From: Ruminococcaceae bacterium AM07-15
GTDB lineage: Bacteria; Bacillota; Clostridia; Oscillospirales; Butyricicoccaceae
Assembly (NCBI GenBank): GCA_003477405.1
Contig: QUDE01000007.1
Coordinates: 62,001-126,000, forward strand
Direction: 5' to 3'
DNA: 64,000 nt
Numbering within the stretch: the first letter of the stretch is position 1; each line of letters opens with the position of its first letter. The notes beneath the pieces were generated by a model. The model was not told where the DNA came from, ran no database searches, and saw nothing but the letters and a program-made list of their open reading frames with translations. Below are positions 51,475-59,887 of this stretch, in pieces. Made by a program: the position numbers and the translations under genes.

Positions 51475-52437
51475 CTATTTTTCCGCCAGAAAGACAAGAG
51501 GAAGGGCGCAAACTCCAAACAGTGCCGGAAACCAAAGATAGGCGCCGCTGACGAGAAAGGCCGGCGTAATCTCCTTGTACATCAGCGCCGCACACAAAGG
51601 CATCACAGAAAAAGCCAGCAGGCCCAGAAGAAAGACGCCGACGGCCCAGATCTTTTTTCTCCGCTGCCAGAGCAACCCTCCCAGACCAAGAAGCAGCATA
51701 CCGGGCAGCCAAAGCAGATTGCCTTGCAGCACTTTGTCCCCTCCCTCTCCCATGCGGGAAAAAAGGAAGGCGATCAGGAGCCATCCCAGGGAAGCACACA
51801 CCAGTTCCCACAGCGGACGGCGGCAGAACGCCGTGAAAAAGAGCATGGCCAGCATCAGAAGCGCCCCCAGGCCGCAATACCAGAAGCTCTCCACCCGGAA
51901 AGCCAGATTTCCCTCTTGCAAAAAACCTGCGATCCGGGGCCACAGCCCATAGAGCAGTCCCCCGGCTCCTCCCAAAATCCACAGGATGCCTTTGCCTCCG
52001 TTTTCCATGGTTTTATGGGGCAGAAGAAGCAGCACCGCCCCCAATACCGGACAGAGGGAAATGAACGCCATTTCAAAATAGAAAAATCCCAAGTGAAAAT
52101 AAAGCCCCACCATTCCCGTCAGGCCCGAGATGATCTTCTCCAGCAAAACAGCGAAAAGAAGCAGAAAAAGGATTCCCTCCAGATAGATCAGAATGCCCCG
52201 GCCCTCCCGGCGGCTGTAGAGCATCCACAGGGCCACCACCGCCGGAAAAAAGGCCAGCCACATCCCCCGGCTCCATTGACTTACCACTTGAGAGAGGACC
52301 ATAGCCCACTCCGGCGCCTGGTAATTCTGGATGAGGCCGGGGAAAATGGCGCTCCACAGCCACACTGTATTCAGCAGTATGGCACACAAAAGGCCAAACA
52401 CCGGTGCTTTCCAATCAAAAATCACTTTTTGTTTCAT
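51475..52437 (-). CDS. Multi-pass membrane protein, hypothetical
   Basis: 320 residues with roughly nine transmembrane helices and short loops (for example LLCAILLNTVWLWSAIF, LGAVLLLLPHKTM, LLMLAMLFFTAF). No family motif that I recognise. The ATG at 52437 overlaps the stop of the upstream secreted-protein gene by 4 bp, so the pair forms one coupled unit, perhaps an envelope protein and its membrane partner. Confidence 0.78.
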   Translation of the reverse strand: MKQKVIFDWKAPVFGLLCAILLNTVWLWSAIFPGLIQNYQAPEWAMVLSQVVSQWSRGMWLAFFPAVVALWMLYSRREGRGILIYLEGILFLLLFAVLLEKIISGLTGMVGLYFHLGFFYFEMAFISLCPVLGAVLLLLPHKTMENGGKGILWILGGAGGLLYGLWPRIAGFLQEGNLAFRVESFWYCGLGALLMLAMLFFTAFCRRPLWELVCASLGWLLIAFLFSRMGEGGDKVLQGNLLWLPGMLLLGLGGLLWQRRKKIWAVGVFLLGLLAFSVMPLCAALMYKEITPAFLVSGAYLWFPALFGVCALPLVFLAEK

Positions 52438-52952
52438 TTTATCCCCTCCTCCATCTCGTCCGCCGTCACCACAAAAGCGGGCTCACTTCCTCCCAAGGAG
52501 CCAAAATCATATTCTTTGCCAGATTGCTCCAGTGTTCCTGTAATGGTGCGGGAACAATAGAATTCCACCGCTTTCCCATCCTGCACAATTTTCGCACGCA
52601 AAGTAGGGGTGAAATATTGACAACGCAGTCCGCCGGGCCCCAATGTATGGATCCGGCGTACCGGCCCTGTTTCCAATGGGGCCTCTGCATGAATGAAGAT
52701 TCCCCGATCCCAATCATAAAGGGCCGTTCCCTGAAATTCCTGGTCAAAGGTGACCGCTATGGGAAAGGCAGGATCGTCCTCCGGCCAAAAAATTCCCGAC
52801 TGTACCAGCTGCCAAGTCCAGGTCACATCTTCGATTCCCCGGGGCCTTTCCCCCTGAGATGCACTCTGGGAAACCAGGGAAAATGCGATGCTGCTCACAA
52901 AAGCAAACAACAAAAAACCAAAGCCATATCCCATCTTTTTTCTCATTCTCAC
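52434..52952 (-). CDS. Small exported or anchored protein, hypothetical
   Basis: 172 residues with an N-terminal hydrophobic segment (YGFGFLLFAFVSSIAFSLV) acting as signal peptide or anchor, then a soluble domain ending in FVVTADEMEEG. GTG at 52952 is 6 bp after GGAGGAGGG; an ATG 6 bp further in (52946) is the alternative. Coupled to the downstream membrane protein by a 4-bp overlap. No known family. Confidence 0.72.
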   Translation of the reverse strand: MRMRKKMGYGFGFLLFAFVSSIAFSLVSQSASQGERPRGIEDVTWTWQLVQSGIFWPEDDPAFPIAVTFDQEFQGTALYDWDRGIFIHAEAPLETGPVRRIHTLGPGGLRCQYFTPTLRAKIVQDGKAVEFYCSRTITGTLEQSGKEYDFGSLGGSEPAFVVTADEMEEGIK

Positions 52953-53045
52953 AGCAATCCCTCCTCCCAAAATCTTCTGTTTTTATTTTACATTATGTAA
53001 ACTATTCTGTCAATAGACTAAAAAGGAAAACCATTTTATTTTTTC

Positions 53046-53074
53046 TTGCTTTTCATTTTCCTTCCTGATATAAT
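53046..53074 (+). promoter_or_regulatory. SigA-type promoter
   Basis: TTGCTT (53046-53051), 17-bp spacer, TATAAT (53069-53074), reading towards the membrane-protein gene at 53205 with a leader of about 125 bp. Confidence 0.6.
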
Positions 53075-53204
53075 TTTTATATTATCATATTCCATATTTT
53101 TCTTTCATCCGATGTTGGAAGTCCGCTGGCGGCCGACGATCCAAACCATCACTTTCTTGACCGCTGCGGGCTATGTCGCTTTCCGGGAAAGGAGTGTGCA
53201 TTGT

Positions 53205-53666
53205 ATGAAGCGTTTTTTCCGTAAAAACATGGGGCTTATGATTCTTGTGGGATGCTTCTGGGGGCTTCAGCTGCTGCTGATCTGCTTCCGGGTGATGCGC
53301 ACCCAGAGCTTCCAGGAAGTGAGCAGCCAAAGCGGCCCTCAGTGGGAGCGATACCTGCTGTTTATGAATCTGGATAACCGGATGGGCCAGATTGTCTGCA
53401 CCGTTCATGTGATTTTCGTGGTTCTGGCCGTTCTTTTGGTCTTGGGCCATCTTCGTCTGTGGCAGGTGCTGGGCACTTTCGCCGCCAGTTACCTGGGCGC
53501 CTGGCTTCTTTCCTACATCGGCCCCGCCTGGGGTGGCGCCGGTCTTTCCAATTATACCTTGGAATTGTACCTTTCTTTTTATACTTCCGCTCTGTTTCTG
53601 GGCATCGGCATTGTGGTGTGGGCCTTCCGCCTGCTCTACCTGCGAAGGAAAGAAAAAACAGCCTGA
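53205..53666 (+). CDS. Four-helix membrane protein, hypothetical
   Basis: 153 residues with four predicted transmembrane helices (MGLMILVGCFWGLQLLLIC, VHVIFVVLAVLLVLGHL, VLGTFAASYLGAWLLSYIG, SALFLGIGIVVWAFRLLYL) and a basic C-terminus. The ATG at 53205 has AAAGGAG 10 bp upstream; a frame extension to 53046 covers the promoter and is rejected. Family unknown. Confidence 0.72.
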   Translation: MKRFFRKNMGLMILVGCFWGLQLLLICFRVMRTQSFQEVSSQSGPQWERYLLFMNLDNRMGQIVCTVHVIFVVLAVLLVLGHLRLWQVLGTFAASYLGAWLLSYIGPAWGGAGLSNYTLELYLSFYTSALFLGIGIVVWAFRLLYLRRKEKTA

Positions 53667-53696
53667 TGTCAGAATTCACAGCCAACAAAAACATGG

Positions 53697-53726
53697 CCCG
53701 GCAGCATAGCTGCCGGGCTTTCTTTG
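53697..53726. terminator. Terminator between convergent membrane-protein genes
   Basis: GCCCGGCAGC, loop ATA, GCTGCCGGGC, then TTTCTTTG. Confidence 0.85.
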
Positions 53727-53750
53727 TGTTCTTTCGCTAAAACCAGTTTT

Positions 53751-54227
53751 TTATTCCTTGTGCGCTGTTTTCCACGCTTTGATCCCCTGGTGCAGCATGG
53801 TGAAAAGTGCGGCTCCCACACCGTAGACGGCAGCGCTGTAAAATTCCACAAACTGCTCGATATAATAATTGACGGCCCCTACATCGCTTTGCAGCCAGAA
53901 GGGCAAAATGGCAAGACCTCCGGCCAGCATGGGAATGCCCACCACCAAAATATATTCCTTCCAGTTGATCAAGCCTACTGCGGCCAGCGCCAAAGCAGCC
54001 AGATACGCTACCCGGCCCACTTTCCGGTCGAGGCTTTTCAGCTCATCCGACCGCTGGGCCGTGGCTGTGTAATGGGTCTGGTCAATCTCTTCTCCCCGTT
54101 CCAGGGCCGCTTTCATCTGTCGGAACTCCTGTGCTGCATCCAGCTGCAGCTTGGCCCCGGCCCCGGCCAGACCGGCATAAACCAAAAGGAACAGCAATCC
54201 CAGAATACAAATCAGTTTCTTCTTCAT
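53751..54227 (-). CDS. Small membrane protein, hypothetical
   Basis: 158 residues: an N-terminal hydrophobic helix (LICILGLLFLLVYAGLAGAG), a charged extracytoplasmic or cytoplasmic stretch of about 45 residues, then two or three helices (VAYLAALALAAVGLINW, YILVVGIPMLAGGLAIL, FYSAAVYGVGAALFTML). A start with GGGAAAGG upstream and a SigA promoter (54305-54277) support it as a gene. No known function. Confidence 0.72.
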   Translation of the reverse strand: MKKKLICILGLLFLLVYAGLAGAGAKLQLDAAQEFRQMKAALERGEEIDQTHYTATAQRSDELKSLDRKVGRVAYLAALALAAVGLINWKEYILVVGIPMLAGGLAILPFWLQSDVGAVNYYIEQFVEFYSAAVYGVGAALFTMLHQGIKAWKTAHKE

Positions 54228-54276
54228 TGCCTTTCCCTCTCTTTCCTATATATTTAGTAATGCTTATTATATTAAC

Positions 54277-54374
54277 AGCATATTCTACTTCCCACTCTTT
54301 GTCAAGCACCCTTGTGGTATTTTTGTGATATCTTCCCTTTTTGTCGTTGCTTTTTGCCAAAATTCCGATATACT
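54277..54374. promoter_or_regulatory. Divergent promoters for the membrane-protein and PadR genes
   Basis: Minus strand: TTGACA (54305-54300), 17 bp, TATGCT (54282-54277). Plus strand: TTGCTT (54347-54352), 16 bp, TATACT (54369-54374). The PadR protein could control both directions from here. Confidence 0.6.
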
Positions 54375-54402
54375 GAAAGTAACCTTACAGCAGGTGAACT
54401 CC

Positions 54403-54768
54403 ATGAAAAAAGAACACAGCCCGGATTCCGGGCATTCCTTCGAGGACTATTTCAAACGAGCCATCAGTCCCATGCTGGTGCTCCATCTTCTTTCCCAGCA
54501 GCCCATGTATGTCTACCAGATGCAGCAGGAACTTTCCCGCCGCAGCCAGGGCCGGTATACCCTTTCCCTTCTTTATCCGGTGCTCTACCGGCTGGTCAAG
54601 CTGGGTTATGTGAAAGAAGACGGAAAGCAGATCTCCCCGGACAACCGGGTGCGGCAATATTATGCCATCACCCCCACCGGGACAGACTATCTGGCTGCTC
54701 TCCGTGGAGAATATCAGCAGCTCCAGCTTGCAGTGCAGCAAATTATGGAAGGGGAGAAATCCACATGA
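54403..54768 (+). CDS. PadR-family transcriptional regulator
   Basis: 121 residues. A winged helix of the PadR type: MLVLHLLSQQPMYVYQMQQE, then SLLYPVLYRLVKLGYVKE and the wing RQYYAITPTGTDYL. The short leader before the motif (FEDYFKRAISP) is usual. The ATG at 54403 has CAGGTGA upstream; the frame extension to 54325 passes through the promoter. Its stop overlaps the start of the next gene (ATGA), a common PadR/membrane-partner pair. Confidence 0.9.
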   Translation: MKKEHSPDSGHSFEDYFKRAISPMLVLHLLSQQPMYVYQMQQELSRRSQGRYTLSLLYPVLYRLVKLGYVKEDGKQISPDNRVRQYYAITPTGTDYLAALRGEYQQLQLAVQQIMEGEKST

Positions 54769-55097
54769 AAACCAAAGCCGCCCATTCCATCCAGAGCTAC
54801 CTCAAACAGGTCAAACCCTATCTGGCCGACTGCCCCTTAAAGACCCGCCGGCAGCTTTTGTCCGGCTTGTCCCAGGAACTGGAGGAATACGCTGCTCAGC
54901 ATCCCACCGTCTCTCTGGAAGAACTTTCTGCCTGTTTCCGTTTGCCGGAGGAAACTGCCCAGGAGCTGCTTCTGGCTGTGCCTCTGCCCGTGCAGGCGGC
55001 CAGCCGTCAGTTGAAGCTGCTCATGCTGCGAGCCTGTTTGCTGGTGACCGGCACATGGCTGTTTCACCTGGTATTTCTCCAGGGCTATCTGCGATAA
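54765..55097 (+). CDS. PadR-associated small membrane protein (DUF6120/DUF1700-like)
   Basis: 110 residues. The N-terminal soluble part has SIQSYLKQVKPYLADCPLKT and an LSACFRLPEETAQELL segment typical of PadR partners. One C-terminal transmembrane helix (MLRACLLVTGTWLFHLVFL). It overlaps the PadR gene by 4 bp, so expression is coupled. Such partners probably modulate the regulator or sense membrane state; family assignment is tentative. Confidence 0.75.
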   Translation: MKTKAAHSIQSYLKQVKPYLADCPLKTRRQLLSGLSQELEEYAAQHPTVSLEELSACFRLPEETAQELLLAVPLPVQAASRQLKLLMLRACLLVTGTWLFHLVFLQGYLR

Positions 55098-55129
55098 CCG
55101 CTCTGCAAAACCATTTCTCGTTCTATTGC

Positions 55130-55216
55130 AAAAGCGCCCAAAGGGCGCTTTTCTTTTTTCTCTGAAAATTTTTCCTAAAAACATAAAACCCGCCGGTCAC
55201 CCGGCGGGTCTTATGT
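55130..55216. terminator. Two terminators between convergent genes
   Basis: AAAGCGCCC-AAA-GGGCGCTTT followed by T's (55130-55159, plus strand) ends the PadR pair. ACCCGCCGG-TCA-CCCGGCGGGT, flanked by ATAA/TTAT (55181-55216), ends the XRE gene on the minus strand. Confidence 0.85.
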
Positions 55217-55269
55217 TTGTGAGCGGAACACTCACGGTTTTGCCCCGGCGGGGCGGCGAGCGCTTTTTC

Positions 55270-55593
55270 TCACCGGGAGTTTTTCTGCTGGGAGCGCAGA
55301 AACTCCAAAAAATCCAACAGGCTTTTGCGCTCCGCCGGGGGCAGGACACTAAACTCAGCACACAGCTTTTTCAGCGTTCCCTCTTCCCGCAGCTGGGAAC
55401 AGCCCAACAGATAGTCCACCGTCACGCCGAAAAAGGCGGCGATGTCGATGAGCATCTTGGCATCCCGGGGGAAGTGGGCCCCTGACTCGTAAAAGCTGAC
55501 CATCCGGGGAGAAATCCCCAAATGGGCGCCGAGTTCCTTTTGGGTGATGTTCCGCTCTTCCCGCAATTCGCGCAGTCTTTCTGCGAAAGTCAT
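55270..55593 (-). CDS. XRE-family helix-turn-helix regulator
   Basis: 107 residues. Residues 5-60 form a lambda-Cro/C1-type HTH (ERLRELREERNITQKELGAH, GISPRMVSFYESG), with DYLLGCS at the end of the domain as in SinR/ImmR-like proteins. The C-terminal 40 residues are helical. The ATG at 55593 has GAGGTGA upstream. It is divergent from the sigma-LRR gene across about 150 bp and might control it. Confidence 0.9.
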   Translation of the reverse strand: MTFAERLRELREERNITQKELGAHLGISPRMVSFYESGAHFPRDAKMLIDIAAFFGVTVDYLLGCSQLREEGTLKKLCAEFSVLPPAERKSLLDFLEFLRSQQKNSR

Positions 55594-55670
55594 GGGACAT
55601 CACCTCGACCCTATCATAAAATATTTTTCCCTTTCCGACAGCCAATAGTAGTATAATTTCTTCCTCACTG

Positions 55671-55699
55671 TTGACCCCGAAGTGTTCCTTCTGTACAAT
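55671..55699 (+). promoter_or_regulatory. SigA promoter of the sigma-LRR gene
   Basis: TTGACC (55671-55676), 17-bp spacer, TACAAT (55694-55699), 45 bp before the start codon. Confidence 0.65.
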
Positions 55700-55744
55700 A
55701 AAACAAGACATCTTTTGACAAAAATAACAAAATGGAGGAACTAT

Positions 55745-57508
55745 ATGGATCTGGAAAAGATAGTGGCCCAGGCCAAAGCGGGAGAGCGTGAGGCGCAAAG
55801 CACTCTCTATCAGCAATACTTTCAAAAGATCTATTCCCTGGCCCTGGGCATCACCAAAAACCCGGAAGACGCCATGGATATCTGCCAGGAAACCTTTTTA
55901 TCTGCCTTTCAGCACTTGTCCTCCCTGCGGGAAAGTGCAGCCTTTCCCCACTGGCTATGCCAGATCGCCGCAAACCAATGCCGCCGTCTGGTGAAAAACA
56001 AAGGCCGCTTCCTTTCTCCCGAACAAAAAGAGGACGAGCCCGATTTCTTTTCTTCCCTGCCCGATGACGACCCGGAAACCTTGCCCGAGCAAGTGCTGGA
56101 CAAGGAAGAGACCCGCCGCCTGATGGAAGAGACGGTGCAGCAGCTTCCCGATGTACAGCGGGAATGTGTGCTCCTTTACTATTATGCCGGCCTGTCGGTG
56201 GAAGAGATCGCCCAGGTGCAGCAGTGCTCCACCGGCACGGTGAAAAGCCGTCTCAACTATGCCCGGCAAAAGCTCCGCCAGCAAGTGCTGGTCATGGAAG
56301 AGCGGGACGGGGTCCGCTACCATGGCGCCATTCCCTTCTCCCTGCTGTTTTCCCAGCTGCTGGAACAGATTTCCGCTCCGGAAGCAAAAGCGCAGATCTG
56401 GCAGGGGGTGGAGAAAGCTCTGGGGGCTGCCGCGGCGGCCGGAGCAGGAACCGCTGCGGCCGGTGCTTTGGGCACCGGTGCAGGAGAAGCCGCCAAAACC
56501 GGGCTGTTTGCCACCATCAAGGCCAAAATCATTGCCGGTGTGACAGCGGCCGCCGTGGTCACCGGCGGCGCTGTGGTGGTCATTTCCAATCTGCCCGACC
56601 CCATCGTCTTTTCCGATCCAGCCATGGAGCAGAATATCCGGGTGCTCATCCACAAGCCGGAAGGGAAAATCTATCCGGAGGATTGCCAGGAGCTTTCCCA
56701 CCTCACCATCCTTCCCGACGGCTTTATCGTGGACACAGACAACGCATTTTACAACGATCCCCACCCGGAAGAGGGCACTGTGCCGGTAGAGAGCCTGGCC
56801 GATCTGCAAAAGCTGCCCCAGGTGACTTCTCTTCAGTTTATCCAAGGGGATGCCCAGCCCCTGCTGAACACCCTGGGAGAAAACCCCCATCTGCAGGAAG
56901 TGGACGCCACCTGGCGGGACACCCAGGACCTTACCGACCTCTCCTTTGTGCAGGGCCTTCCCAATCTCCGCAACCTGTACTGCACCATTGGGGACAATGT
57001 GGATCTGACCCCTCTAGAAACCGCCACTGAGCTGCGTGCCTTGCAGCTGGGATGCGGCAGTGTTTCCCTGGATCTGTCCCGGCTGGAGAATCTCACCTAC
57101 CTGGGCCTGATGCCCATGGGCAATGGCACCCGGGGCGGCACCTTCCACCTGGAAACCAGCCAGCCTCTCACCAAGCTGCGCCTTTTGCAGCTTTATTCCG
57201 GCCAGCCGGACAACCTGGAATTTCTCCGGGGTGCTTCTTCCCTGGAAGTGCTGGAACTGTTCTCTTTCGGAACGGCTGTCGACCTGTCCCCCCTGAGCAG
57301 TCTTCCCGCATTGCGGGCCGCAACTGTTGATGGGGGTCCCTATGACCTGACTCCCCTTCAGAATTGCCCCCAGCTGGAGGCCTATTCTTCTTCCATGGGG
57401 CAAAACCCGCCTTCCGTCCCGCAACTGGACACACAGGCATTCATGGATACCTACACCAATCCGCTGATGGATGAAATTTTCTACGATTCCATCGACAGAG
57501 AAGAATAA
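55745..57508 (+). CDS. ECF-type sigma factor fused to a transmembrane helix and LRR domain
   Basis: 587 residues. Residues about 5-85 are sigma region 2 (LYQQYFQKIYSLALGIT, DAMDICQETFLSAF) and about 120-180 region 4 (LPDVQRECVLLYYYAGLSVE, TGTVKSRLNYARQKL). An Ala/Gly-rich stretch (about 230-265) leads to a membrane helix (IIAGVTAAAVVTGGAVVVI, about 272-290). The remaining ~295 residues, presumably outside, carry leucine-rich repeats of the LxxLxxL/DLSPLSSLPAL type. The ATG at 55745 has GGAGG 7 bp upstream. No anti-sigma gene lies next to it, so the sensor seems built into the sigma factor. The stop is followed directly by structured repeat copy 2. Confidence 0.88.
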   Translation: MDLEKIVAQAKAGEREAQSTLYQQYFQKIYSLALGITKNPEDAMDICQETFLSAFQHLSSLRESAAFPHWLCQIAANQCRRLVKNKGRFLSPEQKEDEPDFFSSLPDDDPETLPEQVLDKEETRRLMEETVQQLPDVQRECVLLYYYAGLSVEEIAQVQQCSTGTVKSRLNYARQKLRQQVLVMEERDGVRYHGAIPFSLLFSQLLEQISAPEAKAQIWQGVEKALGAAAAAGAGTAAAGALGTGAGEAAKTGLFATIKAKIIAGVTAAAVVTGGAVVVISNLPDPIVFSDPAMEQNIRVLIHKPEGKIYPEDCQELSHLTILPDGFIVDTDNAFYNDPHPEEGTVPVESLADLQKLPQVTSLQFIQGDAQPLLNTLGENPHLQEVDATWRDTQDLTDLSFVQGLPNLRNLYCTIGDNVDLTPLETATELRALQLGCGSVSLDLSRLENLTYLGLMPMGNGTRGGTFHLETSQPLTKLRLLQLYSGQPDNLEFLRGASSLEVLELFSFGTAVDLSPLSSLPALRAATVDGGPYDLTPLQNCPQLEAYSSSMGQNPPSVPQLDTQAFMDTYTNPLMDEIFYDSIDREE

Positions 57509-57519
57509 ACCAAGCCAAA

Positions 57520-57750
57520 AGCCGCCCGAAAGGGCGGCTTTCAGACTGCCGAAAAACCTATACAGCGCAAAGAAACTGTTCGCCCTTCCCCTTATCAATC
57601 TGCAAAAACCGGCGACCGGTGCGTCGGTTTTTGCACTTCTCAAGGGACAAGTGTGCGCCGAAGGTGTGCGCGCAGGCCCTTGCAAAAACTCGAAAAAGTG
57701 GCTCCTGCCACTTTTTCGACACGCTCAAGCCGCCCGGAAGGGCGGCTTTT
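57520..57750. repeat. Structured repeat copy 2, bracketed by duplicated terminator hairpins
   Basis: The left edge is AAGCCGCCC-GAAA-GGGCGGCTT and the right edge AAGCCGCCC-GGAA-GGGCGGCTT followed by T's. Inside are the same three hairpins as copy 1: AAAAACCGGCG..GTCGGTTTTT (57604-57632), GTGCGCC-GAA-GGTGTGC (57653-57669) and AAAAAGTGG..CCACTTTTT (about 57693-57716). The longest identity with copy 1 is around CCTTGCAAAAACTCG plus the following AAAAAGTGG. The outer stems match each other within each copy but not between copies. Confidence 0.8.
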
Positions 57751-57827
57751 TCTTGCAACTCTTCGGGCAGACGCATATAATAATAAATAGGTAACCGTTT
57801 TCCCAGCAAATGAAGGAGTGATAAGGG

Positions 57828-59030
57828 ATGGACTATATCACCGTACAACAAGCCGCCGAAAAGTGGAACATTTCTCCCCGCCTGGCCCAGCAATACTGTG
57901 CCGACGGCCGCATCCCCGGGGCTCAGAAATTCGGCACGGCCTGGGCCATTCCCGCCTCCGCCCAAAAACCTGCGGACCCCCGAAAGGAGAAAGCCGCTTC
58001 CCCCTCCATCACGGCCCCATTGGAGGAAGCGCCTTCCCACCCCATTCCCATGCCCCTGCTCAACGGCCCTTTTCTCCCCGGGCATTGCAAGGAATATGTG
58101 GAAAGCATTCCGGATGCCCAGCTGAGGGACATCGCCTGGGCCGAATACTATTATTTCAGCGGCCAGCCGGAAGAGGCCGCCAGAATCGCCGAACTGTATC
58201 TTTCGTATGAGGAGCTGTCCCTGCGTCTTTCCGCCTGCCTGATCTATACTTATGCCAATTTGTCCATTGGCCAGATCCAGCGGGCCAAGCACACCCTGAC
58301 CCAAATCCAGAACACCCTGACCGCCGAGGAAACACTGCCGCCCCAGTTGCAGAGCGTGGCGGTATTTGCCATCACGGCCGCATCTGTCCTGCTCCATCTT
58401 CCCCTGCCCCAAGGGCTTCATTCCCTGCCGGAACACATCCGCTTACTGCCTCCCGGCCTGCGAATGTTCGCCCTTTATGTCCAGGCCCACCAGACCTATC
58501 TGGAAGGGGATTACGGCAAAAGCATCGGCATTGTGGAAACCGCCTTTGCCATGGAAGGCCAGCGGTATCCCATTCCTTCCATTTACCTCCATCTGGCGGC
58601 GGTGATGGACTACATGAGCCTGAAACAGCCGGAGCAGGCCCAGGCCCATTTGCTCAGTGCCTGGGAGCTGGCCCGGCCGGATGATCTGATCGAAGGCTTT
58701 GGCGAACACCATGGCTTGCTGGGCGGCATGCTGGAGGCCGTTCTGAAAAAGGACTGGCCGGAGGACTTCCGGCGGATCATCGCCATCACCTACCGGTTTT
58801 CCGCAGGCTGGCGCAAGGTCCACAACCCGGAGACCGGCCACCCGGTAGCCGACAACCTGACCACCACCGAATTTGCCGCCGCCATGCTGGCCGCCCGGGG
58901 CTGGACCAATCAGGAGATCGCAGGCCATCTGGGTATCTCTCCCAACACGGTGAAGCAATACATCTCCACCGCATTGCAAAAACTGAACATCAAACAGCGC
59001 AAAGATCTGAAGCAATATATGCTGCGATAA
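57828..59030 (+). CDS. LuxR-type regulator with N-terminal MerR-like HTH
   Basis: 400 residues. The N-terminus (about 3-45; ITVQQAAEKWNISPRLAQQY, IPGAQKFGTAWAIP) is the excisionase/MerR-like HTH. A Pro/Ala-rich linker leads to a long helical TPR-like middle (about 85-320), and the C-terminal 60 residues are a GerE/LuxR HTH (GWTNQEIAGHLGISPNTVKQ). Two different DNA-binding domains on one protein with a TPR sensor between them suggests it joins two sites or senses a peptide. The ATG at 57828 has GAAGGAG upstream. It is a single gene; target unknown. Confidence 0.85.
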   Translation: MDYITVQQAAEKWNISPRLAQQYCADGRIPGAQKFGTAWAIPASAQKPADPRKEKAASPSITAPLEEAPSHPIPMPLLNGPFLPGHCKEYVESIPDAQLRDIAWAEYYYFSGQPEEAARIAELYLSYEELSLRLSACLIYTYANLSIGQIQRAKHTLTQIQNTLTAEETLPPQLQSVAVFAITAASVLLHLPLPQGLHSLPEHIRLLPPGLRMFALYVQAHQTYLEGDYGKSIGIVETAFAMEGQRYPIPSIYLHLAAVMDYMSLKQPEQAQAHLLSAWELARPDDLIEGFGEHHGLLGGMLEAVLKKDWPEDFRRIIAITYRFSAGWRKVHNPETGHPVADNLTTTEFAAAMLAARGWTNQEIAGHLGISPNTVKQYISTALQKLNIKQRKDLKQYMLR

Positions 59031-59042
59031 TATCCGATTTTC

Positions 59043-59088
59043 AAAGGACTATACCAAAAAAATCTTGGATATAGTCCTTTTTTTCTGC
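59043..59088 (+). terminator. Terminator of the LuxR-type gene
   Basis: AGGACTATA..CCAA pairs with TTGG..TATAGTCCT around an A-rich loop, followed by seven T's. Confidence 0.85.
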
Positions 59089-59170
59089 AAAAGGGATGAT
59101 TTCAAATGCCTTTCTCTGTGCTACCCTAAAAATAGAGAATGGTTCCTGGCGAAAAGGAGGCCCCTGCCCA

Positions 59171-59830
59171 ATGACTGAAAATATCCGCAAAAACATCCCC
59201 AGCAGTCCTTCCAGCTCCTTTGTCTTCCCCATGGGCATTTGTTCTGAGGAGAAGCGCACAGCTCTTCCTTTCACCGATGTTCCCGTTGGGGCCTGGTACG
59301 AAGAGGGGGTGCGCTATGCCTGGTGCCATGGGCTGATGGCCGGCACCAGCCCCACCCTGTTTTCCCCCCGTCTGCCCCTGAGCCGGGGGATGGCGGTGAC
59401 CATTCTCCACCGCCTGGAGTCCTGCCCCGCCCCCAAAGGGGAAAGCCGGTTTTCCGATGTGAAGCCAGGGTATTACTGGAGCGAAGCCGTGCTGTGGGCC
59501 GGAGAAAAAGGCATTGTGCTGGGATGCGGCCGGGGCAAGTTCCGGCCGGAGGAACCCATCACCCGGGAGCAGCTGGTGGCTCTGTTCTACCGTCTGGCCC
59601 AGGTTTCCTCGGGAAAGCAAGAGGAAATCATGCCGACGGAATTTGCGGATTTTTCCGATGCCCGTCTCATCAGCCGGTATGCCCTGCCCGCCTTTCAGTG
59701 GGCCTTGGAGCAAAAGCTGATCCAGGGGACCCGGCGCCGCCGTCTTTTTCCCCGGCGCAGCGCCACCCGGGCCCAGATGGCCGTGCTGCTGCACCGTTGG
59801 CAGCGGCGTGATGACATGAAAACCATATAA
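59171..59830 (+). CDS. SLH-domain protein without an obvious signal peptide
   Basis: 219 residues with three S-layer-homology repeats (FTDVPVGAWYEEGVRYAWCHG, FSDVKPGYYWSEAVLWAGEKG and FADFSDARLISRYALPAFQW, each followed by xFxPxxxxxRgqm-like ends such as SRGMAVTILHRL). SLH domains bind secondary cell-wall polymers, but the N-terminus here (MTENIRKNIPSSPSSSFVFP) is not a normal signal peptide. Either the true start differs, export is non-classical, or the protein is a relic. ATG 59171 has AAGGAGG 10 bp upstream. Confidence 0.78.
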   Translation: MTENIRKNIPSSPSSSFVFPMGICSEEKRTALPFTDVPVGAWYEEGVRYAWCHGLMAGTSPTLFSPRLPLSRGMAVTILHRLESCPAPKGESRFSDVKPGYYWSEAVLWAGEKGIVLGCGRGKFRPEEPITREQLVALFYRLAQVSSGKQEEIMPTEFADFSDARLISRYALPAFQWALEQKLIQGTRRRRLFPRRSATRAQMAVLLHRWQRRDDMKTI

Positions 59831-59834
59831 CAGA

Positions 59835-59871
59835 AAAACGCCCCGCCGGTTTCAACTCGGCGGGGCGTTTG
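59835..59871. terminator. Bidirectional terminator between convergent surface-protein genes
   Basis: AAACGCCCCGCC and GGCGGGGCGTTT with an 11-base loop. Confidence 0.88.
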
Positions 59872-59887
59872 CTGCTTTGGGGTGTTT

